This document shows, piece by piece, positions 1-7,096 of a stretch of 64,000 nt of DNA. The position numbers and the translations under genes were made by a program. This DNA comes from Lacrimispora saccharolytica (GTDB lineage Bacteria; Bacillota; Clostridia; Lachnospirales; Lachnospiraceae). The stretch spans positions 1 to 64,000 of the forward strand of contig JADYUL010000004.1 in the NCBI GenBank assembly GCA_021531795.1, given 5' to 3'. Each line of letters opens with the position of its first letter. The stretch's first letter is position 1. The notes beneath the pieces were generated by a model. That model did not search any database. It worked only from the letters and a program-made list of their open reading frames with translations, and had not been told where the DNA came from.

Positions 1-170
1 ATTACTCAAGAAAACCTCTGGCTTTCTCTTTCCTCGATTTACCTTGCTTTAAGGTTGTCTGTTCTCTGAATTTTTCTTTCCTGACCACTCTTCAGAGTAG
101 AGCCGTCAGTTTGGAATCTTCAGGGTTGCATTGCTGTAAAATTTTCAATGAACTTCTTTCCTTAGGGCGT
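1..170. other. Non-coding edge region, no gene recognised
   Basis: No convincing coding frame or RNA gene is visible. A hairpin can be drawn at 91-119 (arms CTGAC/GTCAG plus an inner CTCT/AGAG pairing). Read on the minus strand, the stretch around 140-155 (GTTCATTGAAAATT) loosely resembles the boxA-like sequences of Firmicute rRNA leaders and spacers, so an rRNA operon could begin just beyond the left edge. This is only a resemblance and the region is cut by the window. Confidence 0.3.
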
Positions 171-202
171 AAAAAAAGCAATCCCAGATAAGGCTTGGAA
201 TT
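171..202 (-). terminator. Rho-independent terminator of tRNA-Ser
   Basis: On the minus strand a 7-bp stem (arms 196-202 and 180-186, one G-U pair) is followed after two bases by a run of seven T (177-171). It lies about 20 nt downstream of the tRNA 3' end, as expected for a monocistronic tRNA transcript. It may also end read-through from ispD. Confidence 0.7.
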
Positions 203-222
203 ACTTACACCCTAAAGGTGAG

Positions 223-308
223 CGGAGAAGGTGGGATTCGAACCCACGTGCCCTCTCGGACAAACGGTTTTCAAGACCGCCTCGTTATGACCACTTCGAT
301 ACCTCTCC
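223..308 (-). tRNA. tRNA-Ser (anticodon UGA)
   Basis: The minus strand folds as a class II tRNA. The acceptor stem pairs GGAGAGG (308-302) with CTTCTCC (230-224), followed by discriminator G at 223. The anticodon loop CTTGAAA carries TGA, which reads UCA-type serine codons. A long variable arm and the T-arm GTGGG-TTCGAAT-CCCAC are present. CCA is not encoded. The 86-nt length fits tRNA-Ser. It has its own promoter at 352-380 and a terminator at 171-202. Confidence 0.95.
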
Positions 309-351
309 ATGACTATCTGAACAATTATCATCTCTGTCAGACGCAAGTGTT

Positions 352-380
352 ATTCTAACAAAGGAATCCGTTCATGTCAA
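352..380 (-). promoter_or_regulatory. Promoter of tRNA-Ser
   Basis: On the minus strand, TTGACA (380-375), a 17-bp spacer and TAGAAT (357-352) form a near-consensus sigma-A promoter. The predicted start near 345 leaves a leader of about 37 nt before the tRNA. The promoter sits just downstream of the ispD stop codon, so the tRNA can be expressed independently of the upstream operon. Confidence 0.8.
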
Positions 381-398
381 CAACTTTTTCAAATTTTT

Positions 399-1112
399 TT
401 ATTTCAAAAGATTCGCCTCTGCATATAGCAAATCTTCCGGTGTTGTTACCTTAATATTCTTATATGAACCCTGTGTCAGTTTCACCCTGTGTCCGGTCCA
501 GGTCTCTACCACCATGGCATCATCCGTTACCACAATCCCCTGACATGCCAGTCCACATTCCTCTTCCTTAAGAACACTGTAAGCTTCCTTTATCAAGGCG
601 TAGCTGAAAACCTGAGGCGTCTGAACAATCCAGGTCAGATTCCTGTTAGGTGTGGACACGACATAGTCTGAGTTGTTCGCGATTTTGACCGTATCCTTAC
701 TCTTAACCGCAGCCACACAGGCTTCACTCACTCTCACTTCATTATACAGGCGCACGAGCATCTCCTCGTCGATACATGGTCTTGCCGCATCATGAATGAA
801 GACATAGTCTGCACCACCCATAGATTCAATTGCATCAAGACCGGCCATCACGGAATTGTACCTCTCCCTGCCGCCGGGGACATAATCCTTCACCTTGGTA
901 AACCCGTAAGCCTTAACTATTTCCTCTCTGCAGTAATCGATGTCCTCCTTAGATGTGACGAGAATTACCGAATCTATAACCTCTGAGCGCTCGAAGGCTT
1001 CAAGCGAATATGACATCAGAGGTCTGTTGTTTATACATATAAACTGCTTCTTTACTTCAGAGCGCATCCTCGATCCGCTGCCTGCTGCAAGAAGAATAGC
1101 CACATTCTTCAT
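399..1112 (-). CDS. ispD: 2-C-methyl-D-erythritol 4-phosphate cytidylyltransferase
   Basis: IspD joins CTP and MEP to give CDP-methylerythritol in the cytosolic non-mevalonate isoprenoid pathway. The 237-residue protein has the full signature: nucleotide-binding LAAGSGSRM (8-16) with following lysines at 21-22, PGGRERYNSV (79-88), HDAARP (107-112), TPQVF (165-169), VTDDA (195-199) and C-terminal KVTTPEDL (221-228). Length and motifs are typical and it looks intact. It starts 3 nt after tsaE and is the last gene of the tsa operon; ispF is not adjacent. The link with tRNA-modification genes is probably only an operon arrangement. Confidence 0.95.
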   Translation of the reverse strand: MKNVAILLAAGSGSRMRSEVKKQFICINNRPLMSYSLEAFERSEVIDSVILVTSKEDIDYCREEIVKAYGFTKVKDYVPGGRERYNSVMAGLDAIESMGGADYVFIHDAARPCIDEEMLVRLYNEVRVSEACVAAVKSKDTVKIANNSDYVVSTPNRNLTWIVQTPQVFSYALIKEAYSVLKEEECGLACQGIVVTDDAMVVETWTGHRVKLTQGSYKNIKVTTPEDLLYAEANLLK

Positions 1113-1115
1113 ATG

Positions 1116-1544
1116 CTAACACTTCTCCTCTATTGTGATACGTCTGTAGTCCGTGCCATTTGACAATTCCTTCTCAATCAGGACCTCTGTATATTCCCCG
1201 GGCAGGATATCCTCAATCAGATTAGCCCATTCGATAAGCGACACACCGTCCCCATAGATATAATCCTCGAATCCGAGTTCGTACATCTCTTCCGGGTCGC
1301 CAATTCTGTATACATCAAAGTGATAGAAGGGCAGTCTGCCCTCATCATATACCTGTAATATGGTAAAAGTGGGACTGTTAACCGCTTCCCTGATCCCTAG
1401 TCCTGCAGCAACACCCTGAGTGAACACGGTTTTACCGACTCCAAGGTCTCCTATCAGAGTGTACACCGAGCCGGGGGCTGCGCTCTTACCTATTTCATAT
1501 CCTATATTAAAGGTATCTTCACTGCTAAACGATTCAATTACCAT
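1116..1544 (-). CDS. tsaE: tRNA t6A biosynthesis ATPase TsaE
   Basis: TsaE is the P-loop ATPase that works with TsaB and TsaD when threonylcarbamoyl is transferred to A37 of ANN-decoding tRNAs. The 142-residue protein shows Walker A GDLGVGKT (32-39), SPTF (57-60), the HFDVYR block (75-80) and a LIEW motif near 110, all typical of the family, at full length. The start overlaps the 3' end of rimI by 11 bp, suggesting translational coupling. TsaB and TsaD are encoded in the same operon; tsaC/ywlC is not in the window. Confidence 0.95.
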   Translation of the reverse strand: MVIESFSSEDTFNIGYEIGKSAAPGSVYTLIGDLGVGKTVFTQGVAAGLGIREAVNSPTFTILQVYDEGRLPFYHFDVYRIGDPEEMYELGFEDYIYGDGVSLIEWANLIEDILPGEYTEVLIEKELSNGTDYRRITIEEKC

Positions 1545-1998
1545 AATTTCTGTTCCAATATATACAGGCGTCCTCCACGGGGTCGCTGTAATATCCGGGT
1601 CTTATGCCCTCGCATATAAATCCCAGTTTCTCATACAGTGCTCTGGCACCCATATTACTCTTCCTGACCTCAAGAGTGAATTCGATGTCACTGAAACCTG
1701 CTGAGGCCTGTCTCATGGCTTCGGATACAAGAGTTTGGGCAATACCCCTTCGTCTGTAAGCCTCTCTCACTGCAACGTTTAATATCTGTCCCTCTCCCAC
1801 TACATTAAGCAAGCTTATATATCCTACTACTTTATCGTCCTTATCGATTGCAGCAAGAATCAGTGCATCCTTATTATTCATAAGTTCGATAAAAGACTCT
1901 TCATGCCAGGGATGGGAGAAGCATTCTTCTTCTATAATAAGTAATGAAGGGATGAGATCAACAATTAATTCCTTATCCCTAATATTTGTAATAATCAT
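1534..1998 (-). CDS. rimI: Ribosomal protein alanine N-acetyltransferase RimI
   Basis: A GNAT acetyltransferase of the RimI family, which classically acetylates the N-terminus of ribosomal protein S18. The acetyl-CoA motif RRRGIA lies at about 82-87, and the C-terminal block with ALYEKLGF and the GIRPGYY signature is present. An in-frame ATG at 2040 would overlap tsaD by 35 bp. I prefer the ATG at 1998, 7 nt past the tsaD stop, because it gives the usual length (154 residues) and because GGAGA/GGTGA sequences precede it. RimI with tsaB/D/E is a frequent gene neighbourhood. Confidence 0.88.
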   Translation of the reverse strand: MIITNIRDKELIVDLIPSLLIIEEECFSHPWHEESFIELMNNKDALILAAIDKDDKVVGYISLLNVVGEGQILNVAVREAYRRRGIAQTLVSEAMRQASAGFSDIEFTLEVRKSNMGARALYEKLGFICEGIRPGYYSDPVEDACIYWNRNYGN

Positions 1999-2005
1999 AC
2001 AGGAA

Positions 2006-3025
2006 TCACCGTTCTCCGAGACGAAGGTTCGGAACCGCATTTAGGTCCATACCCGACCTGTGACCCTTCAGATATTCATAGTATGCGGCACAGCCTATCA
2101 TTGCCGCATTGTCGGTACACATGATGGGAGTCGGCATGTAGAATTCTACGCCTCTCTCTTCACAGGCCTTCTTAAGGGCTTCCCTTAAATGTGAATTGGA
2201 AGCAACACCGCCTGCTATGGCGAATTTATCGAATCCATATTCACTTACAGCAGTCATGGAATGAGACACAAGCACATCCACAACAGCCTGCTGGAAGGAA
2301 GCGGCAACATCTGCCTGATTGTATTCCTCTCCCTTCATATTAAGATTATTCAGATAATTTAGCACCGCAGACTTGAGTCCTGAGAAGGAGAAATCATATT
2401 CATTGTCCGCAACCTTGGCACGCGGGAATTCTATTGCATGAGGATTGCCCTCATTACTTACCTTATCAATCTTGGGTCCTCCCGGGTAGCCCAGTCCTAT
2501 TACCCTTGCCACCTTGTCAAAGGCTTCTCCTGCCGCATCGTCCCTGGTTCTGCCCAGTATCTCGTATTCACCGTAATCCTTCACCTTGACCAGATGCGAA
2601 TGTCCACCTGATACCACCAGACAGATAAAGGGTGGCTTAAGTTCTTTGTTGTCAATAAAATTAGCCGAGATATGACCCTCGATATGATGCACTCCGATTA
2701 GTGGCTTATCATATGCCCAGGATAAACCCTTAGCAAAGGATACGCCTACAAGAAGCGCTCCCACAAGCCCCGGTCCGTAGGTAACGGCAATAGCTGTAAT
2801 GTCCTCCATAGTGACATTTGCCTGAATCAGCGCCTCGTTTACCACCTGATTGATTCTCTCGGTATGCTTTCTTGAGGCAATCTCCGGCACCACTCCTCCA
2901 TAGAGGGTATGAATATCTATCTGTGACGAGATAACATTCGACAACACTTCTCTGCCGTTCTTAACAACAGAAGCTGCTGTCTCATCACAAGATGATTCAA
3001 TTGCAAGTATCAGTATATCTTCCAT
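2006..3025 (-). CDS. tsaD: tRNA N6-adenosine threonylcarbamoyltransferase TsaD
   Basis: TsaD is the ASKHA-fold catalytic subunit that attaches the threonylcarbamoyl group to A37. The 339-residue protein has IESSCDET (9-16), the metal-binding HHIEGH (113-118), VSGGHSHLV (about 138-146), [11 protein letters not shown] (about 272) and CTDNAAMIG near 300. It is full length with no visible defect. It lies between a membrane-anchored protein and rimI in the tsa operon, in the same unit as its partners TsaB and TsaE. Confidence 0.97.
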   Translation of the reverse strand: MEDILILAIESSCDETAASVVKNGREVLSNVISSQIDIHTLYGGVVPEIASRKHTERINQVVNEALIQANVTMEDITAIAVTYGPGLVGALLVGVSFAKGLSWAYDKPLIGVHHIEGHISANFIDNKELKPPFICLVVSGGHSHLVKVKDYGEYEILGRTRDDAAGEAFDKVARVIGLGYPGGPKIDKVSNEGNPHAIEFPRAKVADNEYDFSFSGLKSAVLNYLNNLNMKGEEYNQADVAASFQQAVVDVLVSHSMTAVSEYGFDKFAIAGGVASNSHLREALKKACEERGVEFYMPTPIMCTDNAAMIGCAAYYEYLKGHRSGMDLNAVPNLRLGER

Positions 3026-3027
3026 AT

Positions 3028-3618
3028 CTATTCTGCACTCTCATCGTCAGTTACAGGAGCAAAACCATATACCTTCCAATGCCCTGTAGACTGCTCTTTT
3101 CTAAGTATAAATACCTCCTGCAGAATCTTGGTTCCGTCCTTGGTTCTGACATTGAAGGTTCCGTATAATCTTGCAACCTCATAGCCGTCCATGTTGAATT
3201 CTTCAACATCTGTGCTTGACGAGGTGTACATATTTACAATCGAATAATCATTATCCTTGAAGGTCGTAAGTTCACTCTTCAGGTCCTTAATGTATTCTTC
3301 ATCACTCTTGGCATTCTTCAGTTCATCATCGAAGAGCTCCTCAAGCTTGAGGCCCACTGCCTCAACCTCTTCATCGCTGAGTTCTTCATTATGAAGCACC
3401 TTGGTGAATTCAAGATACTGCTTCACAACCTCCTTGGGAGTCGGCGGATAATTCTTACTAAAGTCCTTGAGCAGAAGCTCCTTGACCGGAGTAATAACCA
3501 CATCCTCCTCATGTCTGTCCGCGTAATCGCGGTTAGAGAGATAGTAGAAATAACCCACAACCATAAGAACAAGCACAAGCACTATTATCAGTCCCTTTGC
3601 TCCCTTAACATTTTTCAT
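3028..3618 (-). CDS. Membrane-anchored protein of unknown function
   Basis: I do not recognise a characterised family. The 196-residue protein starts with a short basic stretch and one hydrophobic segment (about 9-27), likely a signal anchor, followed by an acidic, lysine-rich soluble part. The C-terminal half (about 120-185) has alternating hydrophobic residues and ends in a VFILRKEQ...HWKVYGFAP segment, reminiscent of small extracytoplasmic cystatin- or NTF2-like domains. It starts 36 nt after rnz and ends 2 nt before tsaD, so it belongs to the tsa operon. Its role there is unknown. Confidence 0.75.
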   Translation of the reverse strand: MKNVKGAKGLIIVLVLVLMVVGYFYYLSNRDYADRHEEDVVITPVKELLLKDFSKNYPPTPKEVVKQYLEFTKVLHNEELSDEEVEAVGLKLEELFDDELKNAKSDEEYIKDLKSELTTFKDNDYSIVNMYTSSSTDVEEFNMDGYEVARLYGTFNVRTKDGTKILQEVFILRKEQSTGHWKVYGFAPVTDDESAE

Positions 3619-3654
3619 ATGCGGGTCCCTCCTTTCTCTCTAATTCAAATAATC

Positions 3655-4566
3655 TTAATCTTCTTCAAATTTCAATTCCACGGTTCTTCCGTCCTTGGCA
3701 ACCACCGTGCCCGGAAAAATCTCTCGAACCTCTTTGGTGTAGGCTTTGGGGTTGGGCAGCGACGGACTGTAATGTGTAAGCCACAGTTCCTTAACCTCTG
3801 CCTTCTTGGCAAGCGTCGCAGCTTCGTAGAAGGTCATATGCTTATGCTCCTTGGCCTTATCAAGCATGTCCTTCTCTCCGTACATACCCTCGCAAATGAA
3901 GAGATCAGACCCTTCTGCCTTCCTTGCTATTATATCAAGCGGTCTGGTATCGGTGCAGTAGGTCACCTTAAGTCCCTTCCTTGAAGGTCCCAGTACCATA
4001 TCGGGTGTGAAGGTCATATCATCAACCGTTATCGTCTCACCTCTCTGAAGTCTGCTCCAGAGCTTGATATCGATTCCCTGTTCTCTGGCACGCTTAGCAT
4101 CAAACTTCCCGGCCCTCTCTAAGCTAAAGCTGTATCCGTAGCAGGTCACATTATGACATACCCTGAAGGCCTCCACCTTAAGACCACAGACATCAAAGCT
4201 CTCTTCGTTTGCGCCTATTTCCTTATATTCAATCTCGAAGGGCAGATCTCTTGCTATCATCCTAAGCCCCTCTACCACTCTGGTTATCCCTTTAGGTCCC
4301 ACTATAAGCAACGGCTCACGTCTGTCTGCATTCCCCATTGTAAGTAGCATACCGGGAAGCCCCGAGATATGGTCCGCGTGCATATGTGTAAATATCATCA
4401 CATCTATCGGCTTGGGACTCCACCCCTGTTCCTTCAGCGCGACCTGGGTGCCCTCACCACAGTCCACCAGGATACTCGAGCCGTTATACCTTAGCATCAT
4501 CGAGCTAAGCCATCTGTTTGGAAGCGGCATCATTCCACCGGTCCCAAGCAACGCAACATCTATCAT
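3655..4566 (-). CDS. rnz: Ribonuclease Z (tRNA 3' endonuclease)
   Basis: RNase Z is a zinc-dependent metallo-beta-lactamase-fold nuclease that matures tRNA 3' ends, needed where CCA is not encoded, as for the tRNA-Ser in this window. The 303-residue protein has THMHADHISGLPG with the HxHxDH motif at 61-66, a CHNVTCYGYS block, TYCTDTRP and a C-terminal LTHYSP histidine motif. The length matches the short bacterial form. Its ATG overlaps the tsaB stop by one base (TAATG), implying coupling. A broader metallo-hydrolase role cannot be excluded from motifs alone. Confidence 0.9.
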   Translation of the reverse strand: MIDVALLGTGGMMPLPNRWLSSMMLRYNGSSILVDCGEGTQVALKEQGWSPKPIDVMIFTHMHADHISGLPGMLLTMGNADRREPLLIVGPKGITRVVEGLRMIARDLPFEIEYKEIGANEESFDVCGLKVEAFRVCHNVTCYGYSFSLERAGKFDAKRAREQGIDIKLWSRLQRGETITVDDMTFTPDMVLGPSRKGLKVTYCTDTRPLDIIARKAEGSDLFICEGMYGEKDMLDKAKEHKHMTFYEAATLAKKAEVKELWLTHYSPSLPNPKAYTKEVREIFPGTVVAKDGRTVELKFEED

Positions 4567-5282
4567 TAATTATTTCCTTTTTCCTTCGCTTCTCTCTCCG
4601 CCTGCGATAATCTTAGGTAAGTTGGGGCAAAATCGCCCGCACTCACATATTCCCCGCTCGCAATTTTCCGTACTGCTGCTGACGCAAGTGCGGCAGCACT
4701 CTGGCGGTTCATGTGTACGGGTGCAAAAGCATAATCACACTTAAGTCCTGCCTCTATTCTTTCGGCGAAAATATCCTTAGCATCCCCCAAAAAGAGCACA
4801 CCTTTTCCCATTGAATTGAGCTTATCCATGAGTTCTCCCAAATCCATGGCTGTCTGCTCAAGATAAGTTACAAGGCGAAAGTCCGCACCGGTTCGCTCGA
4901 AGCTGTATATTCCGGTGTAGACCTGATTACGTCTGGCATCCATAACGGGACAGATAAGTTCTTCCACACCATAAGCGTTGAACGCAAGCGCTTCGAGTGT
5001 GGGTACCGGAACTATCGGAACATTAAGTCCCATGGCAATTCCTTTGGCAGTAGAGGCACCGATCCTCAATCCCGTGAACGAGCCGGGCCCCGAGGTGACC
5101 GCAACATAATCTATGCTTTTCTTATCAAGTTCTATTCTCTCTGCCACCTCATCAAGCATTGGCATGAGAGTCTGAGAATGTGTAATCTTATGACATATTG
5201 TATAGAGAGCTTCCAAAACATTGTCGTTAACGACCGCAACGGATGCAACGGTGGCAGAGCTCTCAATTGCCAGTATCTTCAT
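4566..5282 (-). CDS. tsaB: t6A complex dimerization subunit TsaB
   Basis: TsaB is the paralogue of TsaD that forms a heterodimer with it and recruits TsaE. The 238-residue protein begins MKILAIESSA and carries the family block SGPGSFTGLRIG near 65-76 plus PVMDARRNQVY near 115, while lacking the metal-binding histidine pair of TsaD. It lies 14 nt after the YcxB-like gene, ends in a one-base overlap with rnz, and is cotranscribed with tsaD and tsaE. Confidence 0.95.
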   Translation of the reverse strand: MKILAIESSATVASVAVVNDNVLEALYTICHKITHSQTLMPMLDEVAERIELDKKSIDYVAVTSGPGSFTGLRIGASTAKGIAMGLNVPIVPVPTLEALAFNAYGVEELICPVMDARRNQVYTGIYSFERTGADFRLVTYLEQTAMDLGELMDKLNSMGKGVLFLGDAKDIFAERIEAGLKCDYAFAPVHMNRQSAAALASAAVRKIASGEYVSAGDFAPTYLRLSQAEREAKEKGNN

Positions 5283-5296
5283 ATATTACCTCTGGA

Positions 5297-5776
5297 TCAT
5301 TGTTTAATGTTAACCTTTGAAGGAGGCATATGGGTTGAGATTAGTTCTATTATATCGTACTTCTTCTCACCCAGATCCTTCTTGGGGAATATCCACGCAC
5401 TGTTCTTCGATGTATAGAGAAAGATGCTCTGTTCTGTCGACCTTGCCTTAAGCATGTTCTCCCAGGCTACAGTCAGCTCCTCGTCTCCCTGTGACACGGT
5501 TACGCCCTCATCATCAAGAGTATAATGAATGGGATTCCTGAAGGTGGGGTTAAGCTTTACCTGCTTCTTTGCGTTGAAATACAGGGCAAAGGGACTGTAT
5601 AATATCACAACAACTCCGCCGAAGGCGAAGACCGGCTGTTTCGTAGCCGCATACACTATAAGCAGCAACGCTCCAAAGACCGTTGCCACTATTCCCGCCA
5701 CGCTCGAATAGGTCTGGTACATATTGTAATCATATAGGGCAGACGCCGTCATCTGTACATCGAATTCTTCTCTCAT
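5297..5776 (-). CDS. YcxB-like two-TM membrane protein
   Basis: A 159-residue protein with a short N-terminal part, two adjacent hydrophobic segments (about 26-47 and 50-68) and a C-terminal domain with the YTLDDEGVTVSQGDEELTVAWENM and LYTSKNSAWIFPKKDL patterns of the YcxB-like family, whose function is unknown. An ATG at 5806 is possible, but the one at 5776 has GGGAG nine bases upstream and is preferred. It is the first gene after the promoter at 5810-5838 and leads into tsaB 14 nt later. Confidence 0.72.
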   Translation of the reverse strand: MREEFDVQMTASALYDYNMYQTYSSVAGIVATVFGALLLIVYAATKQPVFAFGGVVVILYSPFALYFNAKKQVKLNPTFRNPIHYTLDDEGVTVSQGDEELTVAWENMLKARSTEQSIFLYTSKNSAWIFPKKDLGEKKYDIIELISTHMPPSKVNIKQ

Positions 5777-5809
5777 TAGTACATACTCCCAATATAATGC
5801 TAACAACTA

Positions 5810-5838
5810 ATTATATCCGAAATCACGGGATATCTCAA
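5810..5838 (-). promoter_or_regulatory. Promoter of the tsa operon
   Basis: On the minus strand TTGAGA (5838-5833), 17 bp, TATAAT (5815-5810). The -35 boxes of this promoter and of the divergent ribU promoter are only five bases apart, so the two promoters are back to back and RNA polymerases may compete. Confidence 0.75.
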
Positions 5839-5843
5839 CACTC

Positions 5844-5872
5844 TTGCATATTGTCACATCAAGTAATATAAT
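5844..5872 (+). promoter_or_regulatory. Promoter of the ribU transcript
   Basis: TTGCAT (5844-5849), 17 bp, TATAAT (5867-5872). The predicted start near 5879 lies just before the FMN aptamer, so the leader RNA would consist almost entirely of the riboswitch. Confidence 0.8.
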
Positions 5873-5881
5873 AGTTGACGG

Positions 5882-6011
5882 TAATACTCAGGGCAGGGTG
5901 CAATTCCCGACCGGTAGTGATGACGGCATGACCGTATAAGTCTACGAGCTAAGTGCAGATATGGTGAGAATCCATAACCGACAGTACAGTCTGGAGGAAA
6001 GAGGAGGATTA
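5882..6011 (+). promoter_or_regulatory. FMN riboswitch (RFN element)
   Basis: The conserved RFN core is present in order: CTCAGGGCAGGGTG, AATTCCCGACCGG, TGATGACGGCATGACCGT, GTGAGAATCC and CCGACAGTACAGTCTGGA. Closing stem P1 can pair TAATACTC (5882-5889) with GAGGATTA (6004-6011), with one mismatch. That 3' strand contains part of the ribU Shine-Dalgarno sequence, so FMN binding should hide the ribosome site. No separate terminator fits before the ATG at 6015, so control is most likely translational. Confidence 0.93.
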
Positions 6012-6014
6012 ATA

Positions 6015-6728
6015 ATGAATTTATTTACCAGTGTAGCTGAGAACGCTATATTCGTTCTCGAATTTCTTGGCATTGTTCTTGCCATTTTCGCCGTAGCTTA
6101 TCTTTTTGAGAAATGTGCAAAGAAAAAAAACAACGACACGGAACGAATTCTTAACACCAAGACCATCGTTGTTGTCGGCATGTTCTCTGCGATTGCATGT
6201 GTACTTCACATCTTTGATTTCTCAGTCGGCTTCGCACCGGACTTCTACAAGCTGGACCTCTCAGAGATCCCTGTTATGATCTGTGCATTCGCATACGGCC
6301 CCGTTGCAGGTGTTATGGTGGAATTCGTCAAGATCGTGCTCAAGCTCTTCATCAAGGGCACATCCACAGCCTTCGTTGGTGACCTCGCCAACTTCGTAAT
6401 CGGTTGCAGCTTCGTGCTTCCCGCATCCATTATATACAGATTCAAGAAGAGCAAAAAGAACGCCATTGTTTCCTGCATAATCGGAACACTCGTAATAACA
6501 ATTGCAGGTCCTCTTTTCAATGCCTTATATCTTCTCCCCGCCTTCGCCAAGCTCTATGGCTGGCCTCTTGAGGATATCATTGCGATTGGAACAGCAATTA
6601 ATCCTGCAATAAAGGACGTGACGACTCTTGTAATCTTTGCAGTGGCACCGCTCAATCTTCTTAAAGGTGTCATAGTAAGCATTGTTACAATCATAATCTA
6701 CAAGCCGTTAAGCAGGCTCTTAAAATAG
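6015..6728 (+). CDS. ribU: Riboflavin ECF transporter S component RibU
   Basis: RibU is the membrane substrate-binding subunit that takes up riboflavin together with a shared ECF energizing module (EcfA/A'/T), which is not in this window. The 237-residue protein is strongly hydrophobic, with about six membrane segments and a family-like LDLSEIPVMICAFAYGPVAG stretch after the second. Specificity rests mainly on the FMN riboswitch immediately upstream. The ATG at 6015 has GGAGG at 6003-6007; an upstream in-frame ATG at 5961 lies inside the aptamer and is rejected. An N-terminal lysine-rich stretch follows the first membrane segment. Confidence 0.92.
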   Translation: MNLFTSVAENAIFVLEFLGIVLAIFAVAYLFEKCAKKKNNDTERILNTKTIVVVGMFSAIACVLHIFDFSVGFAPDFYKLDLSEIPVMICAFAYGPVAGVMVEFVKIVLKLFIKGTSTAFVGDLANFVIGCSFVLPASIIYRFKKSKKNAIVSCIIGTLVITIAGPLFNALYLLPAFAKLYGWPLEDIIAIGTAINPAIKDVTTLVIFAVAPLNLLKGVIVSIVTIIIYKPLSRLLK

Positions 6729-6775
6729 TTTATATTTAAAGTAGTATTACCAATCCTGCGCAAATGCGTATACGA

Positions 6776-6813
6776 AAAACGCGGAGAACTGATATTTCAC
6801 TTCTCCGCGTTTT
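6776..6813. terminator. Bidirectional terminator between ribU and the 74-aa gene
   Basis: A perfect 13-bp stem (arms 6776-6788 and 6801-6813) with a 12-nt loop, flanked by A on one side and T on the other, so it can act in both directions. It separates convergent ribU (+) and the glpK-tex-small protein unit (-). Confidence 0.85.
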
Positions 6814-6828
6814 GCTGTTATGATTACA

Positions 6829-7053
6829 TTATCTCAGATTCTTAATCGTCTCAAATAGCTGCATATCCGACTCAGTCACCTTGATATTGGTGCTCAGTGG
6901 ATTGCCCTCGGGATCAGTAATCGTAACCTCAATAACAGTTCCTTCCTTAATTCCTTTGGCGGTAACCGCCTTCATAAACATCGGAAACTTCGGATGATTG
7001 GCAACGAAGGTATCCCATGCTCCTTTGATATGCATCAGTGAATTAATGTCCAT
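6829..7053 (-). CDS. Small conserved-looking protein, unknown function
   Basis: A 74-residue protein that I do not recognise. It looks genuine: AGGAGGAAGCT precedes the ATG, and composition and spacing fit the neighbouring genes. The sequence is amphipathic, with an N-terminal helix-like part (about 1-32) and a predicted beta-strand part with VIEVTITDPEGNP followed by a helix. No signal peptide or membrane segment. It is the last gene of the glpK-tex unit, before the bidirectional terminator. Confidence 0.7.
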   Translation of the reverse strand: MDINSLMHIKGAWDTFVANHPKFPMFMKAVTAKGIKEGTVIEVTITDPEGNPLSTNIKVTESDMQLFETIKNLR

Positions 7054-7074
7054 AGCTTCCTCCTGATTGTTTTT

Positions 7075-7096
7075 GCGTGCCGGACTTGAACCGGTT
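7075..7096 (-). other. tRNA T-arm-like fragment in tex downstream gap
   Basis: On the minus strand, directly at the tex stop codon, the sequence reads CCGG-TTCAAGT-CCGG followed by CACGC, which looks like the T-stem and loop of a tRNA (compare tRNA-Leu) without the rest of the molecule. It may be a degraded tRNA 3' end or a chance palindrome. No complete tRNA fold can be built around it. Confidence 0.25.

Noticed and set aside
5961-6014. Extended RibU start
   Set aside because: It lies within the FMN aptamer and lacks a ribosome site.
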